DNA of 64,000 nucleotides from Megaustenia siamemsis (GCA_032433765.1 JAVIAB010000160.1:16197400-16261399); one strand, 5' to 3'. Counted from the stretch's first letter, positions 21,838 to 32,830 are shown. The notes: a model not told the origin generated them from the letters alone. Program-made: numbers and translations.

Positions 21838-23058
21838 TCTATGGTTATGGAAGGGCCCGGTATCAATGTAAACAAATTAAAGTCCATAATTGCTCAACCG
21901 CCCGTGCCAGTGGAACCATCTGAATTACTATCTCATCTCCCAAACAAAGAAAGGTAGCTGTAGTCCCCATCTTAGCAGTCTCAGCACATGCCAAAAGACA
22001 TAAGGCGAAACCGTCTGTTCCCTGTCATACGATATCATCGTTCATCGTAAACAAAATTGGAATATTGAAACACGATTAAAACGGATTAAAATGCACAGCA
22101 CACGGTGTGCACATAGCACTTAACTCAGCAGCTGCGGCATCAAGCCGACCTTGGAATATCGGGAAACTGCAATAAGGAACACTTTTCAGACATAGCCTTT
22201 AATGGTTCCTGCCGCCTACCCACCATATTGATCAGAAGTTCACATCCTCCTGAAAATGATGATTGTCATATTTTTTTTAATGTATAGCACTAGATGATGT
22301 AAGGACATCGTTTTTGACTTCAAATCCGAACATATGAAACACAGTTAGTCATCGGATTATCGCCGTCGCACATCAAGCAATAGACCGTAGGATCTCCCTG
22401 CAATGTGAATTTGTGAAATTATAAACCAGTTCACATGTCTACCCTCTATCTCACAGTAGCCCCCTTTAATATCTAGACACCACCCCTCCTGACTAACATG
22501 AAACTCCAGGAGCCACCCCGCTGCTGCAAAGTCATGAAAAAAGCTCCGTTTTTTCGCCTTTCATTATTAGCGTAAGGCCGGGTTAGGGATATACGATCAG
22601 CCATCATGATGACATAGCACACACGACAATGGCTGCACCAATAAATTACTCTAGTGAATGCAGCCAACAACGCACGAAACACAGTGCAAGAACGCTAAAG
22701 TGAAAAATTCAGTTGACTTGACAGGGCAGTCCATATTAATGAGGTGTAACATGTAAATAATTGGCGTCAAAAAATTCCAACGACAATCATTGAACAGCAC
22801 TCAATGTGTTGACGTAAACCGCATACCAACTCTAGACTGGTGAAGGTCGCATTCATAACACTTGACTTGTCAAAGAGGAATATTGTCCAGTGTACGACTC
22901 CGCATCATCGGTGCAAATTTGTTAAGTGGAACATCAAATTGACTGTAACGCAAAAAATTACATTGGAGAGCCGAAATTAATCAGTCCCCAAATGCAATTC
23001 CTGCAGTGATCGAGAACATTAACTTCTTTCCACCATCTTGGAACCGGAAGTCCTATAC
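21838..23058 (+). repeat. Repeat E, longest copy (about 1.2 kb)
   Basis: Starts GGTTATGGAAGGGCCCGGTA and ends GGAAGTCCT. The first 420 bp match the inverted copy at 20475-20978 and the copy at 54498-54805. The last 900 bp match 3478-4207. No open frame and no terminal inverted repeats were recognised. Confidence 0.65.
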
Positions 23059-23779
23059 CTATGTCGTGACTTATTCAATGCCGCTCTTAATCTCATTACT
23101 ATTGTTCTCTGGAACACAAAACTTCTGAATCTAATTCGAAACACTTCTCAACTAAACCATGTCTGGTCTAACTTGATGTTCACATGGTGATTCTCTATCT
23201 CTCTCTAACTTATATCTATGTTGATCTTGTTCTCTATCTTGATGTTTCGTGATGTTCCTCCTGCTAACGCATGAGGTTAAATACCTCTGTCTCATTTACT
23301 AAATTTATTGGCTGAGTCGCTGTCTAGTGATCTCTCAGGCAATGGTTGAATTGAAGTTCAACTCTAGATGACTTTTATTTCAAAATTTGCAAAAAATCTC
23401 CATCTTGACATTTAGTTAACCTGTGAGTTTTTTTTAAAAATAATGCTAACATGAACTATAAGAGTGACAATTTTGTCATAAACTTAACCTGCCCCTGAGT
23501 TTGTTGATTAGCCTAACTTCTGGACATGTGATGGTCAAGTCAGGCTTACATCTATTTCCCCATCTTTCCAATAACAGCTAAAATGGTCCATTCACAAAAC
23601 TTGCTGATGTTATTTATGTGACTGCTTTATAAGTGTACTGTTACTGTAATTGTTACTGCTACTGCGTTATCCGACCCAATGTTTATCTCTATCTCCCATT
23701 GTGTGATCCATTCTGTCATAATCTATATACTATTCATAGTATTAAAATAGTCTGTTTATCCTGTTTTTTTTCCCTTTAG

Positions 23780-23951
23780 ACCACTCAATGGCTATGTTGG
23801 AGCGTGTAACAAGTACAAGCTTTTAGGCGATTCCTGCACGTTTGGACAACCTCCGGAAGGACAATGTCGCTGTCGACATGATCTGTTGTGTATTGGGATT
23901 GCTTACGGCTCGGAGAGGACTACCAAATGTCAGCCCATATATCCTGGATAA
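23780..23951 (+). CDS. Secreted 10-Cys peptide, copy 2, exon 2
   Basis: Follows a strong polypyrimidine tract and CCTTTAG, in phase with 19249-19379. It encodes GACNKYKLLGDSC, GQPPEGQCRC and a last Cys twelve residues after the penultimate one, ending YPG and TAA. Total length is about 100 residues with ten Cys. It is closer to the 7398 exon in the last Cys spacing and to copy 1 in overall length. Divergence outside the Cys and GACNKYK positions suggests an old duplication under selection. Confidence 0.82.
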
Positions 23952-24009
23952 ACATGATATTGGCCAAATGAAAGAACTGTGCAGACAAACAAGATAACGG
24001 TTATTACGT

Positions 24010-24015
24010 AATAAA
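24010..24015 (+). terminator. Polyadenylation signal of peptide copy 2
   Basis: AATAAA lies about 58 nt after the TAA, as in the other two last exons. Confidence 0.6.
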
Positions 24016-24094
24016 ATATATGGCCATAATGTAATGTTTGTTTCTTCATTTCTTCTTTTGATTTCCTTCATTCCATTTTTTAAAATGAATTAGT

Positions 24095-26120
24095 AGTAGC
24101 GTCGGTCGGTTTCAAATGACTCTAATTTTGCAGCGCCCATAAGAAATGTTATTTGTTTCATTTTCTTTCGCAGTGCATTCTCTTTTTCTATGAATATGTC
24201 TGCTTCTTGCTCGAGTTGGAGCTTTGGGGTATCTTTCCAAAGATTGTGGTCTGCAGCTATTTCTTTCCAGGCTGCGGTGTTTATGTTCAGAGTCTTCATG
24301 TCGCGTTTGTACACGTCTATAAATCGGAGTTGTGGGCGTCCCGTAGGTCATTTGTCATCTGCTCGTTGTCTGTAAATTATATCTTTTGTTATGCGGCCAT
24401 CTTTCATCCGGTGTAAGTGGTCAAGCCAGCCTAACCTACATTGTTTGAGCAACGTGTAGATGATCGGGAGGCCTGTGCGAGTGCGGACCTCCATGTTTGC
24501 CACTTTCTCCTTCCAGGTGATTTCAAGAATACGGCACTGACATCGCATATGCAATGCACGTAGCTTTCTCTTTTATTTCTTGCTTTGCATGAATTGTCTA
24601 TGATTCGCTGCTATACAAAAGGACACTGATACTTCTGACGTTGTAAACTGATGCCTTTGTTTTAGTTGTCAGTTTGCTGTTTTGCAAAACGTGCCTAGAA
24701 AGGCGACCGAGGGTGAAAGCAGCTTTACCAATGCGGGTGTCAATTTCTGTATCTAAAGACAGATTGTCGTTGATGGTGCACCCCAGGTATCTACACTACC
24801 GCATGTAGTTGTCGATAAAGATGACAGGTGCTGCTTCGATGTGCTAACCGAGTAAGTTCGTTTTCTACAACCTTATTGTGAAACCGAAGTCTCTCCAGGC
24901 ACGCGAACAACGATTTATCAAGCTCTGGAGTTCTTGACGTCGTCAGCAAATAACGGGTCTCTAATGGTGATATGAACAGAGACCGACCCAGAGTGACACT
25001 GAAAAGAGCATTGATCCGATAGACAAAGGCAGCAGAAATCGGCTCCCACAATGAGATTGAAATGCTTGCACAGAACAGAGAAAAATGGCGGGATTTGATA
25101 AATGATTTTGGCAAGGATTGAGACTGCTAGAAAGAAAATTTAGAGAAAGAGTATCTGAGTCTATGCCCTATGGGCCGGTCACGACTCGAACGATCAATAG
25201 ATAGATAGACAAAATTGTGATATGACTGATTTTTGCCTTTGCTTTTAGTCTTGCAGATTGAACAACCGACCATCAGATCTAGTATGAAGATAAACTCCTT
25301 CTTTCACTTTTGACAATGCACATTTCAATGGAACAGCGAAGAAGATTCTAAATAGGGTTGGAGAAAGAACACATCCCTGCGTATGTTAAAGGGTTGAGAT
25401 GTGCTGCCGTCGTGTTGAATGATACCCTTCATGTTCACAGGAAACGATTCAACTAACGCCAGTAAAGTATGATGACAGCCTTTTTTTATTTTTATTTTTA
25501 AGGAATGAAGAGCGGCTTTTTCTGCTCTCTAGATTTTCTTGAAACAGACGTCAAGAGAAAATCATGTCTGCAGTTGATCTTCCGGATCTAAAGCCGCATT
25601 GCGATTCAGGATATTCGCGTTCTGCGAGTTTATGTAGCCTTCCTAGGATGACTCTGGCGAAGTTCTTGCCGACGATGCTGAGTAATGAAATGCCTCTGTA
25701 GTTGTTGCAGTCACTTCTACCTCCTTTTTTGTGTAGTGGGTTACAATCACGGAGTCTCTCATATCTTGAAGAAAAGTTTTCTCTTTCCAGTATAGATGTG
25801 GTACTTCAAGCAGGGAATGTAACAGAGCACTTTTGCAGAATTTGATCAGGTCGGGAGGGATCCCATCTTGTCCTGGAGCCTTGCCGGTGGCCAAGCTATC
25901 TATGGCCGTCCTAAGTTTCTCTACGGTTGGTTCAATGTCCAACTCTTCCATAGGTGGGATACATTGGATGACGTCAAGGGCGTTTGATGTAATAGTGTTT
26001 TCTATGGTATAAAATGAGGAATAATGTTCCACCCATCTCTCAATCTGTCTGTCTATATTGGTTATTTTCTCCCAAGTGAATGTCTTTAGTGGTCGCAATA
26101 GTGTATTTTGTTGGTCCGAG
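24095..26120 (-). mobile_element. Older LINE reverse transcriptase copy, interrupted
   Basis: Read on the minus strand. From 26098: RQIERWVEHYSSFYT, PTVEKLRTAIDSLATGKAPG and FLQDMRDSVIV (start of palm). At 24554-24090: LGWLDHLHRMKDGRITKDII, then RPQLRFIDV and a basic coiled tail. Many frameshifts. The middle (about 24800-25215) is occupied by a plus-strand LINE fragment. A shorter piece of the same 3' end is at about 54140-54320. Confidence 0.65.
24800..25215 (+). mobile_element. LINE 3' fragment inserted in the older LINE, with GATA tail
   Basis: The plus-strand broken frame reads RDRPRVTLKRALI, then EMLAQNREKWRDLINDFGKD and a stop, then CCCTATGGGCCGGTCACGA and AGATAGATAGAC. A similar tail (GACTCGAAAGGACGATAGATAG) closes another element at 32015. 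Confidence 0.55.
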
Positions 26121-26144
26121 GGCTTTCTTTATTCCATCATACGT

Positions 26145-26275
26145 TGCTCTGGGGGCCTCGCTAACCTGGTTGGTAAAACCATTCGACTGGGCCACCGACG
26201 CTCGGACAACCTGTATTCTATTCCCGCTGGAAGCAGTGAGAGTTGTACTCGTGGTTGGAACAAAAATAGCTAGTC
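26145..26275 (+). repeat. tRNA-derived SINE, family S3
   Basis: GGGGGCCTCGCTAACCTGG and TATTCTATTCCCGCTGGAAG correspond to the A and B regions of the minus-strand copy at 12470-12675; the tail TACTCGTGGTTGGAACAAAA is shared. The 48-bp minisatellite begins 45 bp further on. Confidence 0.65.
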
Positions 26276-26321
26276 GCAGTCTGCACTGTGGTATGATCGT
26301 GTTAGAATTACAGATTTGAGG

Positions 26322-28375
26322 GAAGGGCGTCTGACAAGTATCAAGTCTAGCTGGTGGCAGTGTTTAGATCGTGGGCGTCTGACAAGTATCAAGTCTAGCT
26401 GGTGGCAGTGTTTAGATCGTGGGCGTCTGACAAGTATCAAGTCTAGCTGGTGCCAGTGTTTAGATCGCGTGTGTCTGACAAGTATCAAGTCTAGCTGGTG
26501 GCAGTGTTTAGATCGCGGGCGTCTGACAAGTATCAAGTCTAGCTGGTGGCAGTGTTTAGATCGTGTGTGTCTGACAAGTATCAAGTCCAGCTGGTGGCAG
26601 TGTTTAGATCGTGGGTGTCTGACAAGTATCAAGTCTAGCTGGTGGCAGTGTTTAGATCGTGGGTGTCTGACAAGTATCAAGTCCAGCTGGTGCCAGTGTT
26701 TAGATCGTGGGTGTCTGACAAGTATCAAGCCCAGCTGGTGCCAGTGTTTAGGTCGTGGGTGTCTGACAAGTATCAAGTCTAGCTGGTGCCAGTGTTTAGA
26801 TCGTGGGTGTCTGACAAGTATCAAGTCCAACTGGTGCCTGTGTTTCGCTCGTGGGTGTCTGACAAGTATCAAGTCCAGCTGGTGTCAGTGTTTCGCTCGT
26901 GGGTGTCTGACAAGTATCAAGTCCAGCTGGTGCCAGTGTTTAGATCGTGGGTGTCTGACAAGTATCAAGTCTAGCTGGTGCCAGTGTTTAGATCGTGGGT
27001 GTCTGACAAGTATCAAGTCTAGCTGGTGTCAGTGTTTAGATCGTGGGTGTCTGACAAGTATCAAGTCCAGCTGGTGTCAGTGTTTAGATCGTGGGTGTCA
27101 GACAAGTATCAAGTCCAGCTGGTGCCAATGTTTAGATCATCGGTGTCTGACAAGTATCAAGTCTAGCTGGTGCCAGTGTTTAGATCGTGGGTGTCTGACA
27201 AGTATCAAGTCTAGCTGGTGCCAGTGTTTAGATGTGGGTGTCTGACAAGTATCAAGTCCAGCTGGTGCAAGTGTTTAGATCGTGTGTGTCCGACAAGTAT
27301 CAAGTCCAGCTGGTGCAAGTGTTTAGATCGTGGGTGTCTGACAAGTATCAAGTCTAGCTGGTGCCAGTGTTTAGATCGTGGGTGTCTGACAAGTATCAAG
27401 TCCAGCTGGTGTCAGTGTTTAGATCGTGAGTGTCTGACAAGTATCAAGTCTAGCTGGTACCAGTGTTTAGATCGTGGGTGTCTGACAAGTATCAAGTCTA
27501 GCTGGTGCCAGTGTTTCGCTCGTGGGTGTCTGACAAGTATCAAGTCCAGCTGGTGCCAGTGTTTAGATCGTGGGTGTCTGACAAGTATCAAGTCCAGCTG
27601 GTGCCAGTGTTTAGATCGTGTGTGTCTGACAAGTATCAAGTCCAGCTGGTGTCAGTGTTTAGGTCGTGGGTGTCTGACAAGTATCAAGTCTAGCTGGTGC
27701 CAGTGTTTAGATCGTGGGTGTCTGACAAGTATCAAGTCTAGCTGGTGCCAGTGTTTAGATCGTGGGTGTCTGACAAGTATCAAGTCCAGCTGGTGTCAGT
27801 GTTTAGATTGTGGGTGTCAGACAAGTATCAAGTCCAGCTGGTGTCAGTGTTTAGATCGTGGGTGTCAGACAAGTATCAAGTCCAGCTGGTGCCAGTGTTT
27901 AGATCATCGGTGTCTGACAAGTATCAAGTCTAGCTGGTGCCAATGTTTAGATCGTGGGTGTCTGACAAGTATCAAGTCTAGCTGGTGCCAGTGTTTAGAT
28001 CGTGAGTGTCTGACAAGTATCAAGTCTAGCTGGTACCAGTGTTTAGATCGTGGGTGTCTGACAAGTATCAAGTCTAGCTGGTGCCAGTGTTTAGATCGTG
28101 GGTGTCTGACAAGTATCAAGTCCAGCTGGTGCCAGTGTTTAGATCGTGGGTGTCTGACAAGAAACAAGTCCAGCTGGTGTCAGTGTTTAGGTCGTGGGTG
28201 TCTGACAAGTATCAAGTCCAGCTGGTGTCAGTGTTTAGGTCGTGGTGTCTGACAAGTATCAAGTCCAGCTGGTGTCAGTGTTTAGGTCGTGGGTGTCTGA
28301 CAAGTATCAAGTCCAGCTGGTGTCAGTGTTTAGGTCGTGGGTGTCAGACAAGTATCAAGTCCAGCTAGTGCCCAA
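26322..28375. repeat. 48-bp minisatellite, about 43 units
   Basis: The unit contains GTCTGACAAGTATCAAGTC, TAGCTGGTGCCAGTGTTTAG and ATCGTGG. Variants such as TTTCGCTCG in place of TTTAGATCG recur in the same order in two places, suggesting block duplication. The unit length is a multiple of three and has few stops, so several frames on both strands stay open. One plus frame gives 16-residue repeats (DRGCLTSIKSSWCQCL) for 309 and then 344 codons, broken by a single-base loss near 27233. No start context, signal peptide or splice signal supports translation. Confidence 0.95.
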
Positions 28376-28434
28376 TACAACAGTGAGTGACAGTTCTTGT
28401 CTGGTATACTTTCCAAACACACACAGAGACGGAA

Positions 28435-28451
28435 GGGGGGGGGGGGGGGGT
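28435..28451 (+). repeat. Poly-G run
   Basis: About 16 consecutive G at the end of the 48-bp array flank. Other homopolymer runs of G at 32335-32346 and C at 43128-43143 are present. Confidence 0.8.
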
Positions 28452-28772
28452 GTGATCACCTCATATCAATGACATGTCAAATCATACAATGAATATAACC
28501 TTATAAAAATGTTGACAACAACGTAATAAACAACGGAGATTTTTCGACAAAACACTAGGTTCATGTACATATATTGGCCTCAAACAAACCTACACGATAC
28601 AGAATTGCGAGAGATACAGGTGTTTCGCGGCTTTGTTTATTCTACTGAAGTTAATGTCAAAGGTCAATCTACTATCTATTACCACGTGATTTCCAATTGC
28701 CTCGCTATAAAAAGCCGTGACCAAATAAGATAAATACAATTTACAAAATAAGTTCTCATAAATATGGAACGA

Positions 28773-28780
28773 CCCAGAAT
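28773..28780 (+). repeat. Target site duplication, left, of the intact hAT
   Basis: CCCAGAAT is repeated exactly at 31579-31586. Eight bp is the hallmark length of hAT insertions. Confidence 0.85.
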
Positions 28781-31578
28781 TAGGGTTGCCATCCGTCCCG
28801 CTTTTTCCGGATTGTCCCACTTTTTCATCAAAAATTAATTGTCCTGCCTAAGGGTCTGGGGGACAGCAATTTGTCCCGCTTTTTAATCCAGCCAAATTTT
28901 TCACCTACAAATTTTAATATTTTCTTAAATTATTTATTATTGGTTTGAGTTTTGTTACAAAATGATGCTTCTTAGTCTGAAATGTCTATTTGTAGAGTCC
29001 TGCGCTATCGCTGTTTAATAATAAAGTTTGTAGATACAACTCATAAATACTCATTTGAGAATATCCAGCACAAAATTGTTAGTGCGGAAGGCGGTATTAT
29101 TTAAAAATTTACAAAAGATGTCTTCGGCTTCGTCTTACTCTTAGGCGACTCTTAGCCGAGGCGCTGAGCCTTACTCTACCCATCTCACCGCTCACCGCTC
29201 ACGTGATCTGTGCCTACGTGACAATCTGCATGCTTTTGTCCTTGTCGTATTTCTGTAGGCGCTAATAATTCATTCAACAACATCGGGCCATCCTCACCAG
29301 CAGCAAGAAGAAATGTTGGCTTCATTCTTTCTTTATGTGTTTGAGGCTGGAGGTTGCTTCCAGGAATCCAGTCTGTTGTTACCGGTGGTTGTGAAATATT
29401 AAATTTGTTCATTTTTAATTGAGCATTCTAATTTTGTGAATTCTTTTTTTGGATTTATTTTTATTTGGAAATGCCGAAGAGAAAGTGTTTTTTCCAAGAA
29501 AACTATTGGGAAGAATGGTCTTTCATAAAACAAGGTAGAAGTGAGAATGAAGCAGAATGCAAAATATGTCAATGTTACATTTCTATCGCGCATGGTGGGA
29601 GAACTGACATAACAAAACATATAGGAAGTGTCAAACACAAATCTAGAATGTATTCTGCAAACACTTCACGTACTATGGACAATTATTTTTTGACTAAATC
29701 GTCAGAGCAAGGTAAATTAGTGGCAGCGACAGAACTGACAATGTGTTATCATATTGTAAAACATCATATGTCTTTCAAGTCAATGGACTGCATAAGTAAG
29801 CTAAACTCAAAACTGTTTAAAGATTCTCAAACTGCACAAAATGTGGAGCTCGGAAGAACTAAAACAACAGCAATAGTAAAGTCAGTATTAGCACCTGACA
29901 CTACGAGGCAATTGTGTAATGAACTTGCTGGTGTACACTACTTTGGTATTGCTACCGACGCAAGTAATCACAATGCTGAAAAAATATTCCCATTAATTGT
30001 TCAGTATTTCACTCCAGCGAATGGTATGACTGTAAAATTACTTAAACTGGGTTCTTTACCAAATGAAACATCCTCTGAAATAAGCAAGTATTGTATCGAG
30101 GCTTTAGAAGAAAACAACATTGATAAGAACAAGTGTATTGCGTTTTGTGGCGATAATGCAAACTGTAATTTTGGTGGAATACGGCGTGCTGGCACCAACA
30201 ATGTGTTCGCGAGATTGAAAAGTGAACTTAATGAAAATCTTCTTGGAATTGGATGCCCTGCTCATATCATTCATAATTCTGTAAAGACAGCCGCCGATGT
30301 TTTGAGTGTTGATGTGGAAACAACAATAATTAAATTATTCAATTACTTCTCTATATATACTGTACGAACGGAGCGATTAAAAGAATTTTGTGAGTTCGTG
30401 GAATTAGAGTATCATGCATTATTGTCACACACAAAAACAAGGTGGTTATCACTTTTAGCTGCAGTAGACAGAGTATTAAAATTGTATGACGCCCTGCAAT
30501 CATTCTTCTTATCTGAAGAAAAAGCACCTAAAGTTTTGCTAACATTATTTCAAAATCCGTTAAGCGAGCCATATCTATGGTTTGTCCATAGTCAGATGAG
30601 CGTGTTTGAAAGACAAATACTTAAGTCGGAAAAGACTGATATCAGTGTAATAGAGGTAGCAGTAATTTTGAAGGATACCCTCAGGTTAATAAATGAACGT
30701 AAAGAAGAAAGATTTATCCCTATAAAGGTGAAGTCTATTCTTAAAAGAATAGAAAATGAAGTGTCGACAGATGATATTCAGAAACTTTATGCTGAGGTGG
30801 ATGAATTTTATGAAACAGCGGCCGCTTATTTGCAAAAGTGGATGACGCATTTGAATGAATTTTCCACCATCTTTACTTGGATGCTACTAGACTCTAAACC
30901 AGAATGGACTGCAGTTCAGGGAACATTAATATTTCTACAAGACAAAGGTGTGTCAATAGATGATTCATTGTTGTTTGATCAGTTCACATATTTGAAAGAG
31001 TTTATTGAATTAGAACTTTGTAAAAATGGAGATAGATGGAATAGTAAATCATGTCAGGAGAAATGGACGTTTTTCTTAAGACAATGTAAATGTGCGGATC
31101 AGTATTCCCAGTTATTACATTTATGTGAATTCATCTTCAGCGTTCCAGGACACAATGCTAATGTGGAAAGAATATTTTCTTTAATGAATGTGCAGTGGAC
31201 AGATGAACGAAATCGGTTGCACGTAGCAACTGTTGAAGCAATAATGAAATGTGTGTTTAATTATAAACTTAGCTGCACCGAGTTTTATGACTACGTAATC
31301 CAGCGACAAGATCTTCTCACTCAGAGTCTGAAGTCAGACAAATATGAGATGCAGCCGACACCGACTTAAGAAGCTGGAAATCAAGGTAAACATTTTTTTT
31401 ATTAATTAAAAAATTACTGGTACATGTATTAGAATTATAATGTAATAATAATTAGTCTATGTGTGTGCTATCTCTGACTTTTCCTATGGCTATTATGCTT
31501 TACATGATGTGTCCCGCTTTCGCGTCTAAAAAAGTACCATTTGTCCCGCTTTCTGCTTCGAAGGTTCTGGCAACCCTA
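28781..31578 (+). mobile_element. Apparently intact hAT transposon (2,798 bp)
   Basis: Ends are TAGGGTTGCCA and, at the right, TGGCAACCCTA, an 11-bp perfect inverted repeat, flanked by an 8-bp duplication. Subterminal copies of GTCCCGCTTT or close variants are found three times near the left end (28794, 28815, 28875) and twice near the right end (31511, 31541). A single uninterrupted transposase frame fills most of the interior. All parts expected of an autonomous element are present. An identical target duplication and an open frame point to recent insertion. Confidence 0.9.
29471..31369 (+). CDS. hAT transposase with BED zinc finger (632 residues)
   Basis: Cuts and pastes the surrounding element by a DDE mechanism in the nucleus. 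I chose the ATG at 29471, as the in-frame TTG two codons earlier is not a likely start. Order of domains: a BED-type finger near residues 30-62 (CKICQC, then HIGSVKH), first catalytic Asp in IATDASNH (about residue 160), second Asp in AFCGDNANCNFGG (about 224), the hAT CxxH in GCPAHIIHN, the TRWLS tryptophan motif, an alpha-helical insertion region, and the last Glu in NVERIFSLMN near residue 570 within the dimerisation region. Every core residue I would check is present and there is no stop or frameshift. Domestication is unlikely, since the element still has both ends. Confidence 0.92.
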   Translation: MPKRKCFFQENYWEEWSFIKQGRSENEAECKICQCYISIAHGGRTDITKHIGSVKHKSRMYSANTSRTMDNYFLTKSSEQGKLVAATELTMCYHIVKHHMSFKSMDCISKLNSKLFKDSQTAQNVELGRTKTTAIVKSVLAPDTTRQLCNELAGVHYFGIATDASNHNAEKIFPLIVQYFTPANGMTVKLLKLGSLPNETSSEISKYCIEALEENNIDKNKCIAFCGDNANCNFGGIRRAGTNNVFARLKSELNENLLGIGCPAHIIHNSVKTAADVLSVDVETTIIKLFNYFSIYTVRTERLKEFCEFVELEYHALLSHTKTRWLSLLAAVDRVLKLYDALQSFFLSEEKAPKVLLTLFQNPLSEPYLWFVHSQMSVFERQILKSEKTDISVIEVAVILKDTLRLINERKEERFIPIKVKSILKRIENEVSTDDIQKLYAEVDEFYETAAAYLQKWMTHLNEFSTIFTWMLLDSKPEWTAVQGTLIFLQDKGVSIDDSLLFDQFTYLKEFIELELCKNGDRWNSKSCQEKWTFFLRQCKCADQYSQLLHLCEFIFSVPGHNANVERIFSLMNVQWTDERNRLHVATVEAIMKCVFNYKLSCTEFYDYVIQRQDLLTQSLKSDKYEMQPTPT

Positions 31579-31586
31579 CCCAGAAT
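31579..31586 (+). repeat. Target site duplication, right, of the intact hAT
   Basis: CCCAGAAT, identical to 28773-28780. Confidence 0.85.
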
Positions 31587-31754
31587 GCAACTGTCAGAAA
31601 GACTTTGTACGAACAAAATTAGGTTCAAGTCAAGATTAGTTCGATAAATTATTTCAGTTCCGAAGAGTAGTGTCCCCTTGAGTAAACATTTCACTTTATT
31701 TGCTGATTCTCAATCTGTCATAAAAAGACCCCTAATTATAGAGATTTTCTCCTG

Positions 31755-32015
31755 TGTGTTACCGGGGCCTCATTATGAGGGAAGTAAAGAATAGTGACAC
31801 TGTGACCTTCCAGGCATGTTGTAAGAGGCGACTAAGGAGATTGATCGATGGCTTGACAAGCTGTCATTGTAAAAAGTATTGTTATGGAAACAGAGCCATA
31901 AGTTTTGGAAGCAGTGATCTCTGTAATATGTGCCATTTTGGCACGCAAGGTTTCTGTTTTTTGAGATTGTGGTTCTGCCCTATGTCTTTGACTCGAAAGG
32001 ACGATAGATAGATAG
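31755..32015 (+). repeat. Unclassified retroelement piece with GATA tail
   Basis: GTAAGAGGCGACTAAGGAGA followed by unrelated text and a CCCTATG, GACTCGAAAGGA, GATAGATAG end. The end resembles the tail at 25175-25211. The class is not clear (LINE or SINE 3' end). Confidence 0.4.
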
Positions 32016-32104
32016 AATTATAGAGAAAAGAGAAACAACGCGAGGGAAAAATCATGTTTCCGACACAGCTTGTTAATACTCGTGGTGTCCATTTGCGACA
32101 GATG

Positions 32105-32280
32105 TTTACAATATCGTTCAAGGTCAAAGGGGCAAAGGCGGACCAAGACTAACGTGGACGAGTAACATCAAGAGATGGACAGGTCAGCACATGACAACCT
32201 GCATTATGAAAGCAAGAGACAGAGCGGAATGGCGCTCCATGGTAGTCAACCTTCGATGCGGGGTCGGCACTCAGTGATGT
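32105..32280 (+). mobile_element. LINE group A 3' end
   Basis: GACCAAGACTAACGTGGACG, ACATCAAGAGATGGACAGG and GCGGAATGGCGCTCCATGG match the group A terminus. No more than about 175 bp of the element is left. Confidence 0.65.
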
Positions 32281-32469
32281 TGATCGTTCATTATAATTTA
32301 ATGGTATCTCAAAACTAAAGATTGACTCTAGTTGGGGGGGGGGGGGTAGTAGCGACTCCCATTGGAATAAGAGATTTACGACTTAGAGATAGTGCTTGCT
32401 TGCGTTCCCCCGATGACTAATGGATGCTAATAGAGTACACATCTTCGCCATCCGCCCTTAAAAGGACGT

Positions 32470-32830
32470 TAAGTGGGCTTGTCTGCCTTGTGTTGTGGTT
32501 TGCAGTATAACTGTAACATTTGCGCTTTTCGTCCCAACACATTCGACTCCAGCACGACATTTTTGAGTACCGGATTGTCTTCCCTCTTCGATCCCTACTC
32601 GCATGGTCAGAATAGACAGGTTAGTCAGTTACTAGAGGTGCCACGAAGAGGTGGAGTAGGGTCTAAATGGTTCTAGTTCACCTATCCTGGCGCAAGCCAT
32701 CAGCTGTGAGTGGTTAACAATTTACAGCTCTGCTGCTGTGAGGGGCACCTTCGTCTCCACTTAGAGATAGTGACTCACTATTATCTAATCATCGATGTTT
32801 GCTCTAAGTAGGCACTAAGGAGGCGGGAAT
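32470..32830 (+). repeat. Unclassified repeat G
   Basis: Reverse-complement matches to the flanks of the 51-bp array (51400-51500 and 52110-52410), for example AGAGGTGGAGTAGGGTC against AGAGGTAGTGTAGGGTT, and CATTCGACTCCAGCACGAC against its counterpart at about 52360. A third piece lies at 63840-63995. No coding potential was seen. Confidence 0.5.

Larger units (their letters stand above)
19380..23779 (+). other. Intron 1 of peptide copy 2 (4.4 kb) with repeats and a long hairpin
   Basis: Bounded by GTAAGT and CCTTTAG. It holds a LINE fragment (19905-20165), an inverted pair of repeat E (20475-20975 minus, 21840-23057 plus) and a long hairpin (21250-21428). The last part, 23060-23760, is AT-rich with no feature seen. 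Confidence 0.65.

Noticed and set aside
26270..28472. Long open frames on both strands over the 48-bp array as protein genes
   Set aside because: They follow from a stop-poor unit whose length is a multiple of three. No signal peptide, start context or splice signal supports them, and single-base losses break the frames.
29465..29470. TTG as the start of the hAT transposase
   Set aside because: Two codons later an ATG in a better context gives a normal start; TTG starts are not expected here.
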